Positions 20,767 to 30,434 of a DNA stretch of 64,000 bases are shown piece by piece (position 1 is the first letter of the stretch; each line of letters begins with the position of its first letter). The position numbers were made by a program, and so were the translations under genes. This DNA is from Rhynchopus sp. YZ270_cl-10 (Eukaryota; Euglenozoa; Diplonemea; Diplonemida; Diplonemidae): assembly GCA_964035575.1 (NCBI GenBank), contig OZ037843.1, forward strand, positions 1,302,001 to 1,366,000. Direction: 5' to 3'. The notes beneath the pieces are model-generated. The model made no database searches. It saw only the letters and a list, made by a program, of their open reading frames with translations, and was not told where the DNA came from.

Positions 20767-21798
20767 CCAAAACAAAAAGACCTCTTCGCAGACTTCTTCA
20801 AGCTGTACGTGCTTCCTGCACCCAAACACAGCATCCACGTGACGGACCTCAGGGAACTGATCCGAAAGGTATTCCCCAAGCACTTCGGCAACCTTTCTGA
20901 CGTAACGCCAACTGTCACATCCGCGATTAAGTCTGCACACAAGAAGGTCAAGGATAACTTGACAAAAAATGAGCACGAAGCACTTATGGCAGATGGGAGC
21001 GATGCGTGGCTCTACCGGTCCAAGAACGGTGCCCCCTGTGTCCTCTATGGAATGGATATTCGCAAGGAGCCAACCAACCACATGAAGACTACCTCCGCAT
21101 ACATCCACATTAGGAAGTATGCGTTGACATGTCTCCTTGACGACATGGACGTCACCTTCGAGAAGATCAAACAGGAAAGGGAAGATGCGGAAGAGGCTGC
21201 AAAAGACTTTCATGCAAACGGAAGCTGCAAAAAGGAGTTTCTTTTTTCTCTTGTTCTGTACCACGCACTCATCTTTTCTCTTGAGTGGGTGGCTGCAGGG
21301 GTGACAATGGGGAAGGGATACACATATTTTCACAGCATGTCCCACTGGTTTGATCCAGAGGACGCTGTGCCTGTCTGGGCATCAGACGAAATGGGGGAGC
21401 AAGGGAACAGCACGAGAAAGCTCTCAGCTGGACGGGTTGGGTCGGGGAAACAGTTTGAGAGGGGACAACACCGCTTTGAATCGGCGAGGAAAAAAAGTTT
21501 CAAAAAAATACCCACTCCTTCGCAAAAAGAAGACGACGTACCGCGCATATTTGCCTACAGTTATTTAAAAATTTGCAAGCGTTGTTTCACACGCAACAAT
21601 ACGTGGAGAACGAACTTGGATTATCTGGTGCAGCGAGTGAAGAGATGCGGATTCGACGGTCATGTGACGACTCAGGAGGGAACTAACGACATTTTGTTCA
21701 GTGCTGACTCTAATAACCATCAGTGCTTCAAACTGTGTGTGTGTGGCAAAAGAAAATGGGACATACCTTCACGAGCTTCCGAATACATAAGTGAGTGA
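20719..21798 (+). CDS. Unknown 359-residue protein of CACTA-like element
   Basis: I do not recognise this protein. Residues 1-110 are mixed charged and hydrophobic with predicted helices. A Glu/Lys-rich coiled-coil-like stretch lies at about 150-170, and a hydrophobic segment (FLFSLVLYHALIFSLEWVAAG) near 174-194 could be buried or membrane-associated. A basic region follows at 230-270. The C-terminus is cysteine-rich (C286, C289, C310, H315, C336, C340, C342), suggesting zinc binding. No DDE/DDD catalytic series is evident. It sits centrally between 360-bp inverted repeats and is uninterrupted, so it was probably functional until recently. Start at 20719 is the first ATG after the in-frame stop. 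Confidence 0.75.
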   Translation: MSGSPQNVAPTDEAGIPKQKDLFADFFKLYVLPAPKHSIHVTDLRELIRKVFPKHFGNLSDVTPTVTSAIKSAHKKVKDNLTKNEHEALMADGSDAWLYRSKNGAPCVLYGMDIRKEPTNHMKTTSAYIHIRKYALTCLLDDMDVTFEKIKQEREDAEEAAKDFHANGSCKKEFLFSLVLYHALIFSLEWVAAGVTMGKGYTYFHSMSHWFDPEDAVPVWASDEMGEQGNSTRKLSAGRVGSGKQFERGQHRFESARKKSFKKIPTPSQKEDDVPRIFAYSYLKICKRCFTRNNTWRTNLDYLVQRVKRCGFDGHVTTQEGTNDILFSADSNNHQCFKLCVCGKRKWDIPSRASEYISE

Positions 21799-22000
21799 GG
21801 AGTTCCACAAATGGGATGAAAAGGGGGTAGGGGGAGCCTTTTCTCTTTTTCTGTGTTTAACAATGTAAACCCAAAACGACCCCCTCTTTTGACGATTTTG
21901 ATTTTACAGCTTTTTAGCTTTTTTCCCTGTGTTACCTTTTGAACTTTTGTGTGATTTTTATTGTGTGAAATGCTTGTTTTTTTTATCCGCATCCTTTTTT

Positions 22001-22361
22001 ATTTATTTATCCCTTCCCCCCCCCCGCTTCATTTTTTGTGCATAGGATTATTTGGGCACCCGAATCCCCCCATTATTTTGTATTTTTTTAAGGGGTGGGA
22101 AGGTGACAAATGGGCACCTGGGTGGGGATACTAAATTTTTGTGTCCCCAGCACGCAGATCCTTAGTCAAGTACAGTCAAATGCTATCCCAGGGGGATAGG
22201 TTATCCTGAAATAACCTATCCCAGGGGGATAGCATAACCTATCCCCGGGGATAGCATAACCTATCCCCGGGGATAGGTTATGCTATCCCCTGGGGGATGG
22301 CATATGCTATCCCCAAATATGCTATCCCAGCGAACCTATCCCCATACCCCTAGCCACAGTG
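22001..22361 (-). repeat. Right terminal inverted repeat
   Basis: Inverse copy of 20019-20376. It ends in CCACAGTG just before TA. Confidence 0.93.
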
Positions 22362-22363
22362 TA

Positions 22364-23140
22364 GTGCAAGAAATTCGACTTCGGGATCCGGAAAGTCTGT
22401 CCTCTGCTCTTGCGGAGGACTAGGCACAAGAAAATATTGCGTTCCCCCAGAAAACCAATTTTTGTCAGAGTAATTTTTGCCCAGGGCATGCTCTTGAAGC
22501 ATGGCGGCTTGGTGTGAGAAGGGGCAGTGTATTGTTTTGTTCTAGATTTCGACGGTTGTTAGAACGAGTCAAGTGGATGCTTATCTAAACACTGACTTTA
22601 GTACAGACCCGAGAGATCACACATGACTTTGAGGAAAGAACAAAGCAATGCATCTGTACCCGCACGCCAGGTTGTAGTTACTTCAGAATTTTCTTAAGTT
22701 TGCATGAACGAGGAGGGGCGAATCATTCTTCGGGAACCATTAGCTGTATACCATGGAATGATTTTCTCAAAAACACCACGTGGGGGCTGAATTCAATCCC
22801 TTAAGAATTGCGAATTCAGCCTTTGTAGAAGGTACGTCTTACTTGTACTTGTACTTGTATGCCGTGTCCACCCTTCTCGACCTTACCGGTTCACATGTTC
22901 GAAGTTTATTAGGCAGTGGTAACACCCTTCTCAATTGTGCAAACTTAAGAATTTTCTGCTGGAACTTACCAAAATCGATTTTCTTTCACCCCAAACACCC
23001 GCAACACCCCACCTGCTACTTCGGTAGCCTGTGTTGTTGGGAGTTGGTTCTCATGTTGATCCCCAGTGTTTTGCACTGCTTCTTCTGAGCCCAACGCTGT
23101 TTGGCCTGTCGACGTAATAAATACGAAGACAGGGCGGCGG
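22364..23140 (+). repeat. Dispersed repeat R, copy 1
   Basis: Patchily but clearly similar to the reverse strand of 39430-40110: shared strings include GGAAAGTCTGTCCTCTGC, CACAAGAAAATATTG and GGGAGTTGGTTCTCAT. It is the host sequence of the CACTA-like insertion. No gene is identified; a decayed element is likely. Confidence 0.8.
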
Positions 23141-23289
23141 TGCCAACAATTTTCCGATGATGTAACGTTTTATCTGATTGATTTATCGTTTGATATACCT
23201 TGTGTGTCCTACTTCGTAACTTGCACACACGAGCAACGTATATTGAACGGTACTTCAAGCGATACTTCGTTATGTCATTGGGGTACCTG

Positions 23290-23480
23290 GAAAAAAAAAT
23301 TTTCCCAGACGTCCCAGATCTCCCAGATTTGGCCAGATCTGGCCAGATCTGGCCAGATCTGGCCAGATCTGGGACGTCTGGGAAAAATTTTTTTTTCAAA
23401 AAAAAAAAAAAATTTTCCAGATCTGGCCAGATCTGGGCGGCCCAGATCTGGAGATCTGGCCAGATCTGGCAGCATCCGTG
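23290..23480. repeat. AGATCTGGCC repeat cluster B
   Basis: Same 10-bp unit as at 18176-18370 but in opposite overall orientation, ending in GATCTGGCAGCATCCGTG. Confidence 0.85.
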
Positions 23481-23689
23481 TTTTTTGGTCGATTTCGTTT
23501 TTTTTCCAAAGGGGGGACCCTTTGGTCGCCGAAATTCCCCAGCCAAATTTGGTCGCAAAATCGGCCGATTTTTCAAAAATCTCAAAAAAAAAAAAATTTT
23601 TTTTTTTTTTCACAAGTGTTTTTGAGGCCTGCTCACTACACCCTAGGCACCCTTCTGAGACCAAAAAGTCAAAAAAAGGTGGGATCACT

Positions 23690-26600
23690 CGGCCACCAGG
23701 TTCAACGAGTTGGTGGACGATGACGCACGTGTGGACCCGGGCGAGCAGCCCCAGCAGACCCTGAGGCAACGTGATCTCTCTTTGTCGATCATCCTCTGAC
23801 AAGCGGCTGCGGTGCGGGAGGCAGGCGATGTGCAGGACCTTGCTCGGCTGAACTCGCTCCAGCTGCCCATGGCTGGGGCGTGGGTAACGGCTCTGCCCCT
23901 CCCGGAGAATGTCATCGATCCGGAGGCGTTTCGCGCTGTGGTCCGTCTTCGGTTGGGTCTGGTGATGTACAGAGACGATGTCCGCTGCGGACAATGCGCA
24001 GTGAGCATGGACCAGTATGGGATTCATGCCCTCAACTGCAAGCATGGGGGTTGCACGATTCGCAGGCACGACCGGCTCCGGGATCTGGTGGGCACGCTAG
24101 GTTCGAAGGCAGGTCTCGCTCCGGCCTTGGAACCCAAGCACATCGTCCTCGGGGGTACCAAGCCAGCAGACATCTTCTTCCCCATCGGCATAGGTGACGG
24201 TAGAGCCAGGGCGGTAGACTGTGTGGTTGCGAACCCCCTGGCCTCTTCGCATGTACAGGGGGCGGCGCGAGCGGTGGGGCACGCAGCGGTCAAGCATCAG
24301 TCCTGGAAGCGCGATAAGCACGGCAAAGCTTGCAGGACAGCACACATTTCCTTCTCCGCTTTTGCGGCCGAGGTCTTTGGGGGGCTGGGGCCGGAAGCAG
24401 CCACGCTGTGGCGGCACCTGAACAAGATTGCCGCGGAGCGTGCGGACGGGGATAAGGTCTTGGCCTCGGCCAAATGGAATGAGCGTCTGGCCGTGTGTGT
24501 ACAGCGGGAGGTGGGTGCCACGCTGTTGAAGCGGGGGGCCTTGTGTTTCGGCCTTGGGGGTGATCGTGATGCAGTGCCGGCTGATACTGTCGAACGTACC
24601 CCAGACTACTACGTCACACCTGACGACGCCCCAGACGATCGCTTCCCTACATACGTGGACGACCACCTGTACCGGCTCGCTGAGCAAGACTGTGAGATTG
24701 TTGAGGAACCAACCCCTGATCCACGAAGTGCGGCTGATGTTGATGAGGCTACTGCGGCGATGGAGAGGTGGTTACAGCGGCAGGCGCGCAAGAACCCTGT
24801 TCATCAGTCTTCCGTCGTCGTGGAAGTAGCTCCCTGCGAGGACCCAGCTGCGGCCTATGAGAAGCTGCATGAGGGTGACTCCCCTCCTGCCCTAGCGGTG
24901 CAGCTGTCCGCCGTCGGATGCTCCACTCCCGCGAACTTCCGCTACACCGTGGGTGACTGCTGTTTCGACGCTATGGCACACTTGAGCGGGAAGAACGCGG
25001 GGTCCCTGAGGCAGGTTGCGGTTGCACAGGTAGTCCAAGACGCGGACCTGGCGGCACGGGCTGAACCGAATGTCGCCGTGTGGTCGCGGCGGATGCTCAT
25101 CGCTGGGTGTGATCGATCGGATACCTGGGCTGACACTGTGACCGTTGCCGGCCTTGCACGCGCTCTGAACTCGCTGGTGGTGGTGTTTGTGGGTGGTCAT
25201 AAGCCTTCGCTCTTCACCCCCTCGAGTGCGACGAATTACCAGAATGTGTTTGCGCTGGCTCACGACGGCCGCACGGTGGGCCACTTCACGCCGGTCACCA
25301 TCCCGGAGAAACTGAGGCAGTACTTCCTGATGCAGCCTCCGACGCCGCGCCTGCCGTCGCTCACTTGTGTGTCCCGCGTGGCAATGCTGGACTACCCTCA
25401 GGACGGAACGAGAGAGGATTTCGGGAAATGTGAGGTGTGCGGGTCTGCTGTCCTCGGCAGTGAGCAGCACTGGCAGTGCGGGGAGTGCGTGGCTTGGGCG
25501 TGCCGGCAGTGTCGTCCCCTCAGCTGCTCTTCCTGCCCACGGGCTCCAGCGGTTGTCAGCTTACCGAGTTCCTCAGGTGTCACTGCGCGCACACATCCAG
25601 CAGCGGACCCCAAGAGTAATGACTTGTTGCAGGAGCAGCGGGATAAACGCGTGGCCACGAGTGGGGCTACCATCAAGAAGAACAGGGACCAGCTTCGTGC
25701 CCGGTTGCGTAAGGCTCCGACGGATGCCATGGATGTAGAGAGTGGCTATTCAAACACCACCCCAGCCCTCTCTACCTCCTCCGCGCCCCAGGTCGTGCAG
25801 ACCCCTGTCCAACCTGGCACTTCGTCGCAGGCGCACTCTGCATCGGACGAGTCTCAGCAGCATCAGACAAATACGGAGAGTGGCTATTACAACACCCACG
25901 CAGCCCTCCCCGTACCCGCGTCTGATGTGGCTGTTCCCTCATCCACCAGCACGAGAGAGCAGCCTCACGCTGTTCCGCAGGTCGCTACGTCGCAGGCGCA
26001 GCCATCAAGGACCCATACGGAGAGTGGCTATTCAAACACCACCCCAGCCCTCCCCGTATACACGTCCTCTGAGGCAGCTCACTCTCACGCTGACACGAGT
26101 GAGCAGCCACACGTCGCCTCGCAAGACAGTGCGTACTCCGCGGACCTCCTTGGCGGGTCCCAGCACGCAGTTCCCTTGCCTGGCGCAACCTCGGTCCCCA
26201 GCACAGACACACCATCGGAGAGTGGCTACCAATCCGCACCACCAGCCCTCCCGAACCCTGTGCCGGTATGGAATGACATAGCGCCCTGCCCCGGGTTTGA
26301 CTTGCCTATTCCAGAGACCGCTGATGAGTGGGAGGGGTTGTTCTATCCCACTACCACTCATTTCAGCTCCCAAGGCGGGGACTCTATGACGGCGGCGGAG
26401 GCTTTCGAGTACTGTGGGCGGTGGAGGACTGCAGTGAGGCCGATGTTGAGTCAGGAGGAGCTGAGGAAGGCGTCGACGCTGTGCAATCGCCTGAGGAGTC
26501 TTGTGCAGACGCGCCTTCGCTCCGCCGCATAGACTTTAGAGACTTCTTTTTACTTTTTCTCCCCTCTCCCCCCCCCTTCTTCCCTTTCTCCTTCTTTTTT

Positions 26601-26818
26601 GGCTATTTTTATTTCGTTCACATAGCCTAGATTCGGACCTGTTTTCAGGCCGACCGTGTACAGCCGGGTAGAGCTAGACAACGCCAACAGCTGTGGCCCA
26701 AGGAGGTCCTCAGTGTTGTCTGCCAATCCCCTTAACCCAACAAAAGACTACAAAATAAAAACAATCTAGACAAAGCCGCCCCCATCCCCGTCCAGGCAAA
26801 ATAAAAAAAGTAAAAGAA
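23690..26818 (+). mobile_element. 5'-truncated LINE with endonuclease and OTU domains
   Basis: This is the 3' portion of a non-LTR retrotransposon: homologous-looking protein begins about 23690, after A/T-rich satellite, and the reverse transcriptase is missing. A GC-rich reading frame is followed by a 3' UTR with C/T tracts and an A-rich tail near 26755-26818. The order zinc knuckle, restriction-like endonuclease, OTU-type cysteine protease recalls the Dualen/RandI family described from algae. It lies inside the TTAA-flanked block and is younger than it. GC content is far higher than the surroundings. Confidence 0.8.
23812..26532 (+). CDS. LINE ORF C-terminal part: RLE, OTU protease, zinc finger
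   Basis: 906 codons from the first ATG after an in-frame TGA at 23791; the same frame is coding-like upstream (NELVDDDARVDPGEQ), so this ATG is only the start of the surviving open stretch. Visible parts: CCHC-type knuckle C59/C62/H72/C76; restriction-like endonuclease with R84-H86, E107, PAD 118-120 and D136 in AVDCVV; OTU-like protease with GDCCF at 381-385 (nucleophile C383) and H491 in GHFTPV; a ten-cysteine zinc module at 540-575; and four spaced copies of ESGYxNTxPAL at 643, 689, 737 and 803 in a Ser/Thr/Pro-rich tail. Family knowledge suggests nicking for insertion and deubiquitinase-like activity. Not expected to be mobile without its reverse transcriptase. Confidence 0.8.
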   Translation: MREAGDVQDLARLNSLQLPMAGAWVTALPLPENVIDPEAFRAVVRLRLGLVMYRDDVRCGQCAVSMDQYGIHALNCKHGGCTIRRHDRLRDLVGTLGSKAGLAPALEPKHIVLGGTKPADIFFPIGIGDGRARAVDCVVANPLASSHVQGAARAVGHAAVKHQSWKRDKHGKACRTAHISFSAFAAEVFGGLGPEAATLWRHLNKIAAERADGDKVLASAKWNERLAVCVQREVGATLLKRGALCFGLGGDRDAVPADTVERTPDYYVTPDDAPDDRFPTYVDDHLYRLAEQDCEIVEEPTPDPRSAADVDEATAAMERWLQRQARKNPVHQSSVVVEVAPCEDPAAAYEKLHEGDSPPALAVQLSAVGCSTPANFRYTVGDCCFDAMAHLSGKNAGSLRQVAVAQVVQDADLAARAEPNVAVWSRRMLIAGCDRSDTWADTVTVAGLARALNSLVVVFVGGHKPSLFTPSSATNYQNVFALAHDGRTVGHFTPVTIPEKLRQYFLMQPPTPRLPSLTCVSRVAMLDYPQDGTREDFGKCEVCGSAVLGSEQHWQCGECVAWACRQCRPLSCSSCPRAPAVVSLPSSSGVTARTHPAADPKSNDLLQEQRDKRVATSGATIKKNRDQLRARLRKAPTDAMDVESGYSNTTPALSTSSAPQVVQTPVQPGTSSQAHSASDESQQHQTNTESGYYNTHAALPVPASDVAVPSSTSTREQPHAVPQVATSQAQPSRTHTESGYSNTTPALPVYTSSEAAHSHADTSEQPHVASQDSAYSADLLGGSQHAVPLPGATSVPSTDTPSESGYQSAPPALPNPVPVWNDIAPCPGFDLPIPETADEWEGLFYPTTTHFSSQGGDSMTAAEAFEYCGRWRTAVRPMLSQEELRKASTLCNRLRSLVQTRLRSAA

Positions 26819-28853
26819 TGCCCTTCCTCAGTCCGGAAGTATCACCTCAACCGGTTACCTGCCGTAAAAGAGAGAGAGGTTACAGAACTATTGTAAGAAA
26901 TCCAAAAAAAGCATGAATTGGGCTGTTTTGAGCATCTAGAGTTTATTCCCCAGCCATTTTCTGTACCACCAGTGCACTTTGTATGGGCCAGCGCCTTGTC
27001 GAAAAATCGAAAAATCTCAAAAAAAAAAAAAATTTTTTTTCGGGAAAATTTCGACCACTGAGGTGGGTCTTTGGGCACCAAAAAATGCAAAAAAAATGCA
27101 AAAATCGGGTGTTTTGACCATCTGTGGTTACACAAAACACACTTCTGTGTACAAGCCTACACCAATACAGTGGTAATACAAGGCGATTTTTGACCAAAAA
27201 AAAAAAAATTTTTTTCGCCCAAAATCGGGCGTGGTACGTCATAAAATGGCCCAAAAAATCCAAGGAAAACCTTCGATTGGGCAAATTATGAAAAAAATTT
27301 TCAAGTCAAATTTTCAACCAAAATACGGTCATTTTGTTCACACAGTGATTCTACGTCATGCTAGCTTCCTGTGCAGAACTCCAGCAATTCACCAATGCCG
27401 GCATCTATCTTTCCATTATCGCCATTGCACTTCGGTCATTTTGTGCATACCCTGTGACTGTGGTGGCTAGAGAACACGCACATACAGACCCGTTCCTTGC
27501 AATTTCCAGTGTTGTGTTTATCAATGCATGCATCCAGAGGACCTCTGGTTTACGAAATCGTAGGCACTCCTGTGCAAAAATGAAGTCGGTTTTTGACCCA
27601 AAATCGGGGTGGGTGGGCCATAATTTGCTCCAAATTTGGCCGAAAATTGGGATTTTTCTGAAAATTTTCATTGTGCCCAGCAAAAATCCTTGATTTTTTG
27701 AAGAATTTTCCAAAAAATATGCTATACCCCCTATGACTGGACCCAACTCCCCTCACCCTTTTTTTCCCCTAAAAAAGCCCCCAAAATTCCTACCATTTTT
27801 ACCATTTTTACCATTTTTGACCAATTTAGGGTACCTCCTTTGAAAGATTTTGCGCCGATCTTTCAAAAGAAGCAAGAATCGAAAAGTTTTGTTCATCTAA
27901 TATTTTTTTGGATGCTGAGGCGAAGGCGGAGCTGCCACGGAAAATCATGTTTTTTGACCAACACCCCCTGAAATAACCCTCCTAATACCACAAGGCTATT
28001 ACTGGGGTTCTACTCATTTTCAGAAAAACGTTTTTTTATATTTTGAAAGATTTTTCACCGATCTTTCAAAATACGCCATCTAAGAACACTTTTATGCATC
28101 TAGGGTTTCCTTGGATGCCGGGGAGCGTGAAAAAGTACGAACAAAAGGTCACTTTTCAGAGCCTCCATGTGATCAAAAATTTTCTACTCGTTTTCGTGAA
28201 AACACTTTTTTTGTGTGGAAAGATTTCGTTCACATCTTTCAAAATACGCAAAAATCGAAAACTTTTATGCATCTGTGATTTCCTCGGATTTTGGTGAGAT
28301 TTTACCACCAAATCAGGGGTTTTAACGTTGCTAAGGTCGTAAGGCTAGTAGGGTTGGTAAGTAGGGTTCTACTCATTTTCGGGAAAAGATTTTTACATTT
28401 TTGGAAAGATTTGATGTCAAATCTGTCACAAGAAGTGGTGTTTCAGTGTAAATCGTTAGGGAAATCGATTTTTAGACATGCTGCTAACAGAGCTACACTC
28501 ATCTAAGTTGGGTTCTACTTGGACTTTTTGCTCGATTTTTTTTTCTTTGAAAAGATTTTGTGGCGAATCTTTCAAATAACGCCATTTTCGGACAGCAATA
28601 ATTTACGGGTATTCCCTCGCTCTGCTGGACGAGTAAAAAACCGAAAGGCGGATTTTATGCTTACCTCATTTTGAGGGGAATATTTTTTTTCAAAAAAAAA
28701 CTTAAAAAAATGGAATTGGAAGCTGTGTTCAAAATCTTTCAATTGCGGCCAGGTACGATCAAAAATTTGCATCTGGGGTCCATTTACTGGTTGGAGAGCC
28801 CAAAAAACCAAAAACCAAAAGTGGGTCCAAAAAACGGCTTGGGGTCTAAAGGG
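26819..28853. repeat. Satellite-like right part of the TTAA block
   Basis: From about 27830 to 28640 five diverged units carry AAAGATTT...ATCTTTCAAAATACGC and an ATGCATCTG-type string (unit starts near 27845, 28048, 28217, 28405 and 28552). Bases 27000-27140 match the satellite at 18550-18670. No gene is seen; open frames up to 113 codons look incidental. Confidence 0.65.
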
Positions 28854-28857
28854 TTAA

Positions 28858-28985
28858 AAAAAAAAAAAAAAAACACACACGTATGATTTCCACGTATGGG
28901 AAATCACACGTAGGGAAAAATCAAAATTAATTCACGTATGGAAAATCACACGTCCCACATGTGGAAGGTAATACGTGGCCTACCC
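28858..28985. repeat. CACGTATGG short repeats
   Basis: Four variants of CACGTATGG/AAATCACACGT fill the last 128 bases before the right GCCTACCC terminus. They may be subterminal repeats of the outer element. Confidence 0.6.
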
Positions 28986-30380
28986 TTATCTGAAACTCTC
29001 CATTTTTTTTACATCTCTCAAAAAATAACCTTCATTTGTCTGTAAAGACGTGTGTACCCTCTTCACCTATTTTTCCACTTTTGATTTCCTCTCGGTTCTT
29101 GTGCTCAGCATGGTGTTGGATTGCACACTTTTGTGAGTAATTTGTTGATAATGCCATAACACCTCTTATCGTATGTGGTGTCCAACGTTGAACATCACGA
29201 AAGAACAAAACAAAACAGGAGCATAAAAATAAAAAATAAAACAGCAGAAATTCATTTCATAAAAAAACCCAGTCAATACCCGTATTGGTGTTTTGCTCCG
29301 TTGTGTCGCGCGTCATGCATAGAACAAAAAATAAGAGAAAAAAATAACTCATGTCCCATCACACCGTCTTCGTGTATGCCATTTTCTTCGTATTTTCCTT
29401 TCTTTCCCCTTTTTTCTTTTGTTTTTTTTACCATCATTCATACAGGGTAATCTGGCCGATGCCAGACTTTTGATAATCCTGAATTTTCTTGACGTTTTCT
29501 TGACTTTCAGAAGTCAGGAAAAAATCAAGAAAAAGTCAAAACATATCCTTGTCTTGACTTTTTGAGACTTTGAAAAGTTCGACTTTCCTTTCATCTTGTC
29601 GTAACACAATCATTCACAAACAGAATGAAGAGACACAAATTGTGTCGTCTTTGTGATGAAAGTATGTTGGTGATCACGTGTTGTGGTCACGTCCTTTTTG
29701 TGTTATTTTGTGCATTTTTGTGGTTCCCTACCCCCGCTCAGGTCTCCCCTTCTCCACACCATTTTCCTTTGTGTTCACTTTTTTACTTTTGTAGCGGAAG
29801 CACCTGGAACACACTGCTTTCGATCATTTTCAGCTCTATCAATTAGTACAAGACGGTTTTTATGTCAAATGCCAAAGAAAGAAGACCGAATGTTGTCAGA
29901 AGAAGACACACCTCACCTTACCTCACCCCCCTCCGTTTTCGCTTTCCCGTGCTATTCACATCACGCCTCAAATATCCCTCACACTGCGTGGGGAAGTACA
30001 GAAGCCTCTGACACAGTGTGCTGTGAGTCTCCCATGTACATTGAAGTGGCCGTTGGATCACCGTTGGGTTGGTCACTGTATCCCCAGCCTGTGCGGATGA
30101 GTCACACAGCACACCGCAAAGTAGGTGGGTACGTGCCGCCAATACAACGTGACGTCCTACATTAGCCCTCGTCACCCAAAACTGCATACTGTACGGAAAG
30201 CAACAAAGACCTCCTCTTTGGCGCGTCCACAGCATCGTGTGTCACGTTGTGTACCGTTGGTTGCCTTCTTCGCTGATGTGAATGTGCTGACCAGCGATAA
30301 GGTATTGCCCAAGGCTCACATACACGGCATCCACCCCACAGACTTTTGTCTTGTCTTGCATCCTGTCTGTCCCCACCCCA
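28986..30380. other. Array-conserved upstream spacer of P2
   Basis: 28988-29175 matches 37697-37880; 29344-29700 matches 40850-41210; 29740-30380 matches 41330-41900 and 45790-46410. The last block begins with a T-rich tract, TAG and GGAAGCACCTGGAAC, and may be a 5' exon, untranslated leader or promoter shared by P2, P3 and P4. The frame that opens here is not kept between copies, so it is not called coding. Confidence 0.65.
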
Positions 30381-30381
30381 C

Positions 30382-30434
30382 ACCACACCACACATCCCCA
30401 GACACTCTCTTCCCTTTCTGTACACCTCAGAACA
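30382..30434 (+). promoter_or_regulatory. Putative trans-splice acceptor of P2
   Basis: Same polypyrimidine tract, CTCAG and AACA leader as before P1, immediately before the ATG. Confidence 0.55.

Larger units (their letters stand above)
20019..22361 (+). mobile_element. CACTA-like DNA transposon (2343 bp), unknown gene
   Basis: Terminal inverted repeats of about 360 bases (20019-20376 and 22001-22361) start CACTGTGGCTAGGGG and are flanked by TA (20017-20018, 22362-22363). They contain subterminal palindromes of GGGGATAGGTTATGCTATCCC type. A related locus on the other strand at 40080-40140 carries the uninterrupted site GCATAGCTAGTGCAAG with a single TA, proving insertion. CACTG ends with subterminal repeats point to the CACTA/Mirage/Chapaev group; a TA duplication is known from Mirage. 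The single major gene does not look like a known transposase, so the element is either non-autonomous with cargo or a new lineage. Confidence 0.88.
17919..28853. mobile_element. TTAA-flanked piggyBac-like block
   Basis: The perfect 16-bp inverted terminus CCCTTTAGACCCCAAG is present at both ends, each bounded by TTAA (17915-17918 and 28854-28857). TTAA duplication with CCCT-starting ends is the piggyBac pattern. Sequence just inside the left end (about 17980-18010) resembles the satellite units near the right end (about 28010), which supports one element rather than chance pairing. The interior is A/T-rich satellite, interrupted by the CACTA-like element and a LINE. No DDD piggyBac transposase is visible. 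Confidence 0.65.
14061..28985. mobile_element. Outer TTA-flanked block, Harbinger-like ends
   Basis: The left end GGGTAGGC and right end GCCTACCC are flanked by TTA (14058-14060 and 28986-28988). The duplicate spacer at about 37685-37700 joins the two flanks without this 14.9-kb block. A 3-bp TTA duplication with G-rich ends is typical of PIF/Harbinger. A further inverted copy of the left terminus (about 60 bases, ending at 16481) lacks the duplication, so the block may be two elements, 14061-16481 plus a rearranged partner. No Harbinger transposase or Myb-like gene was seen. Confidence 0.55.

Noticed and set aside
29440-29455. Resemblance of ACAGGGTAAT to part of a homing-endonuclease (I-SceI) site
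   Set aside because: Only about half of the 18-bp site is present; no endonuclease gene is nearby.
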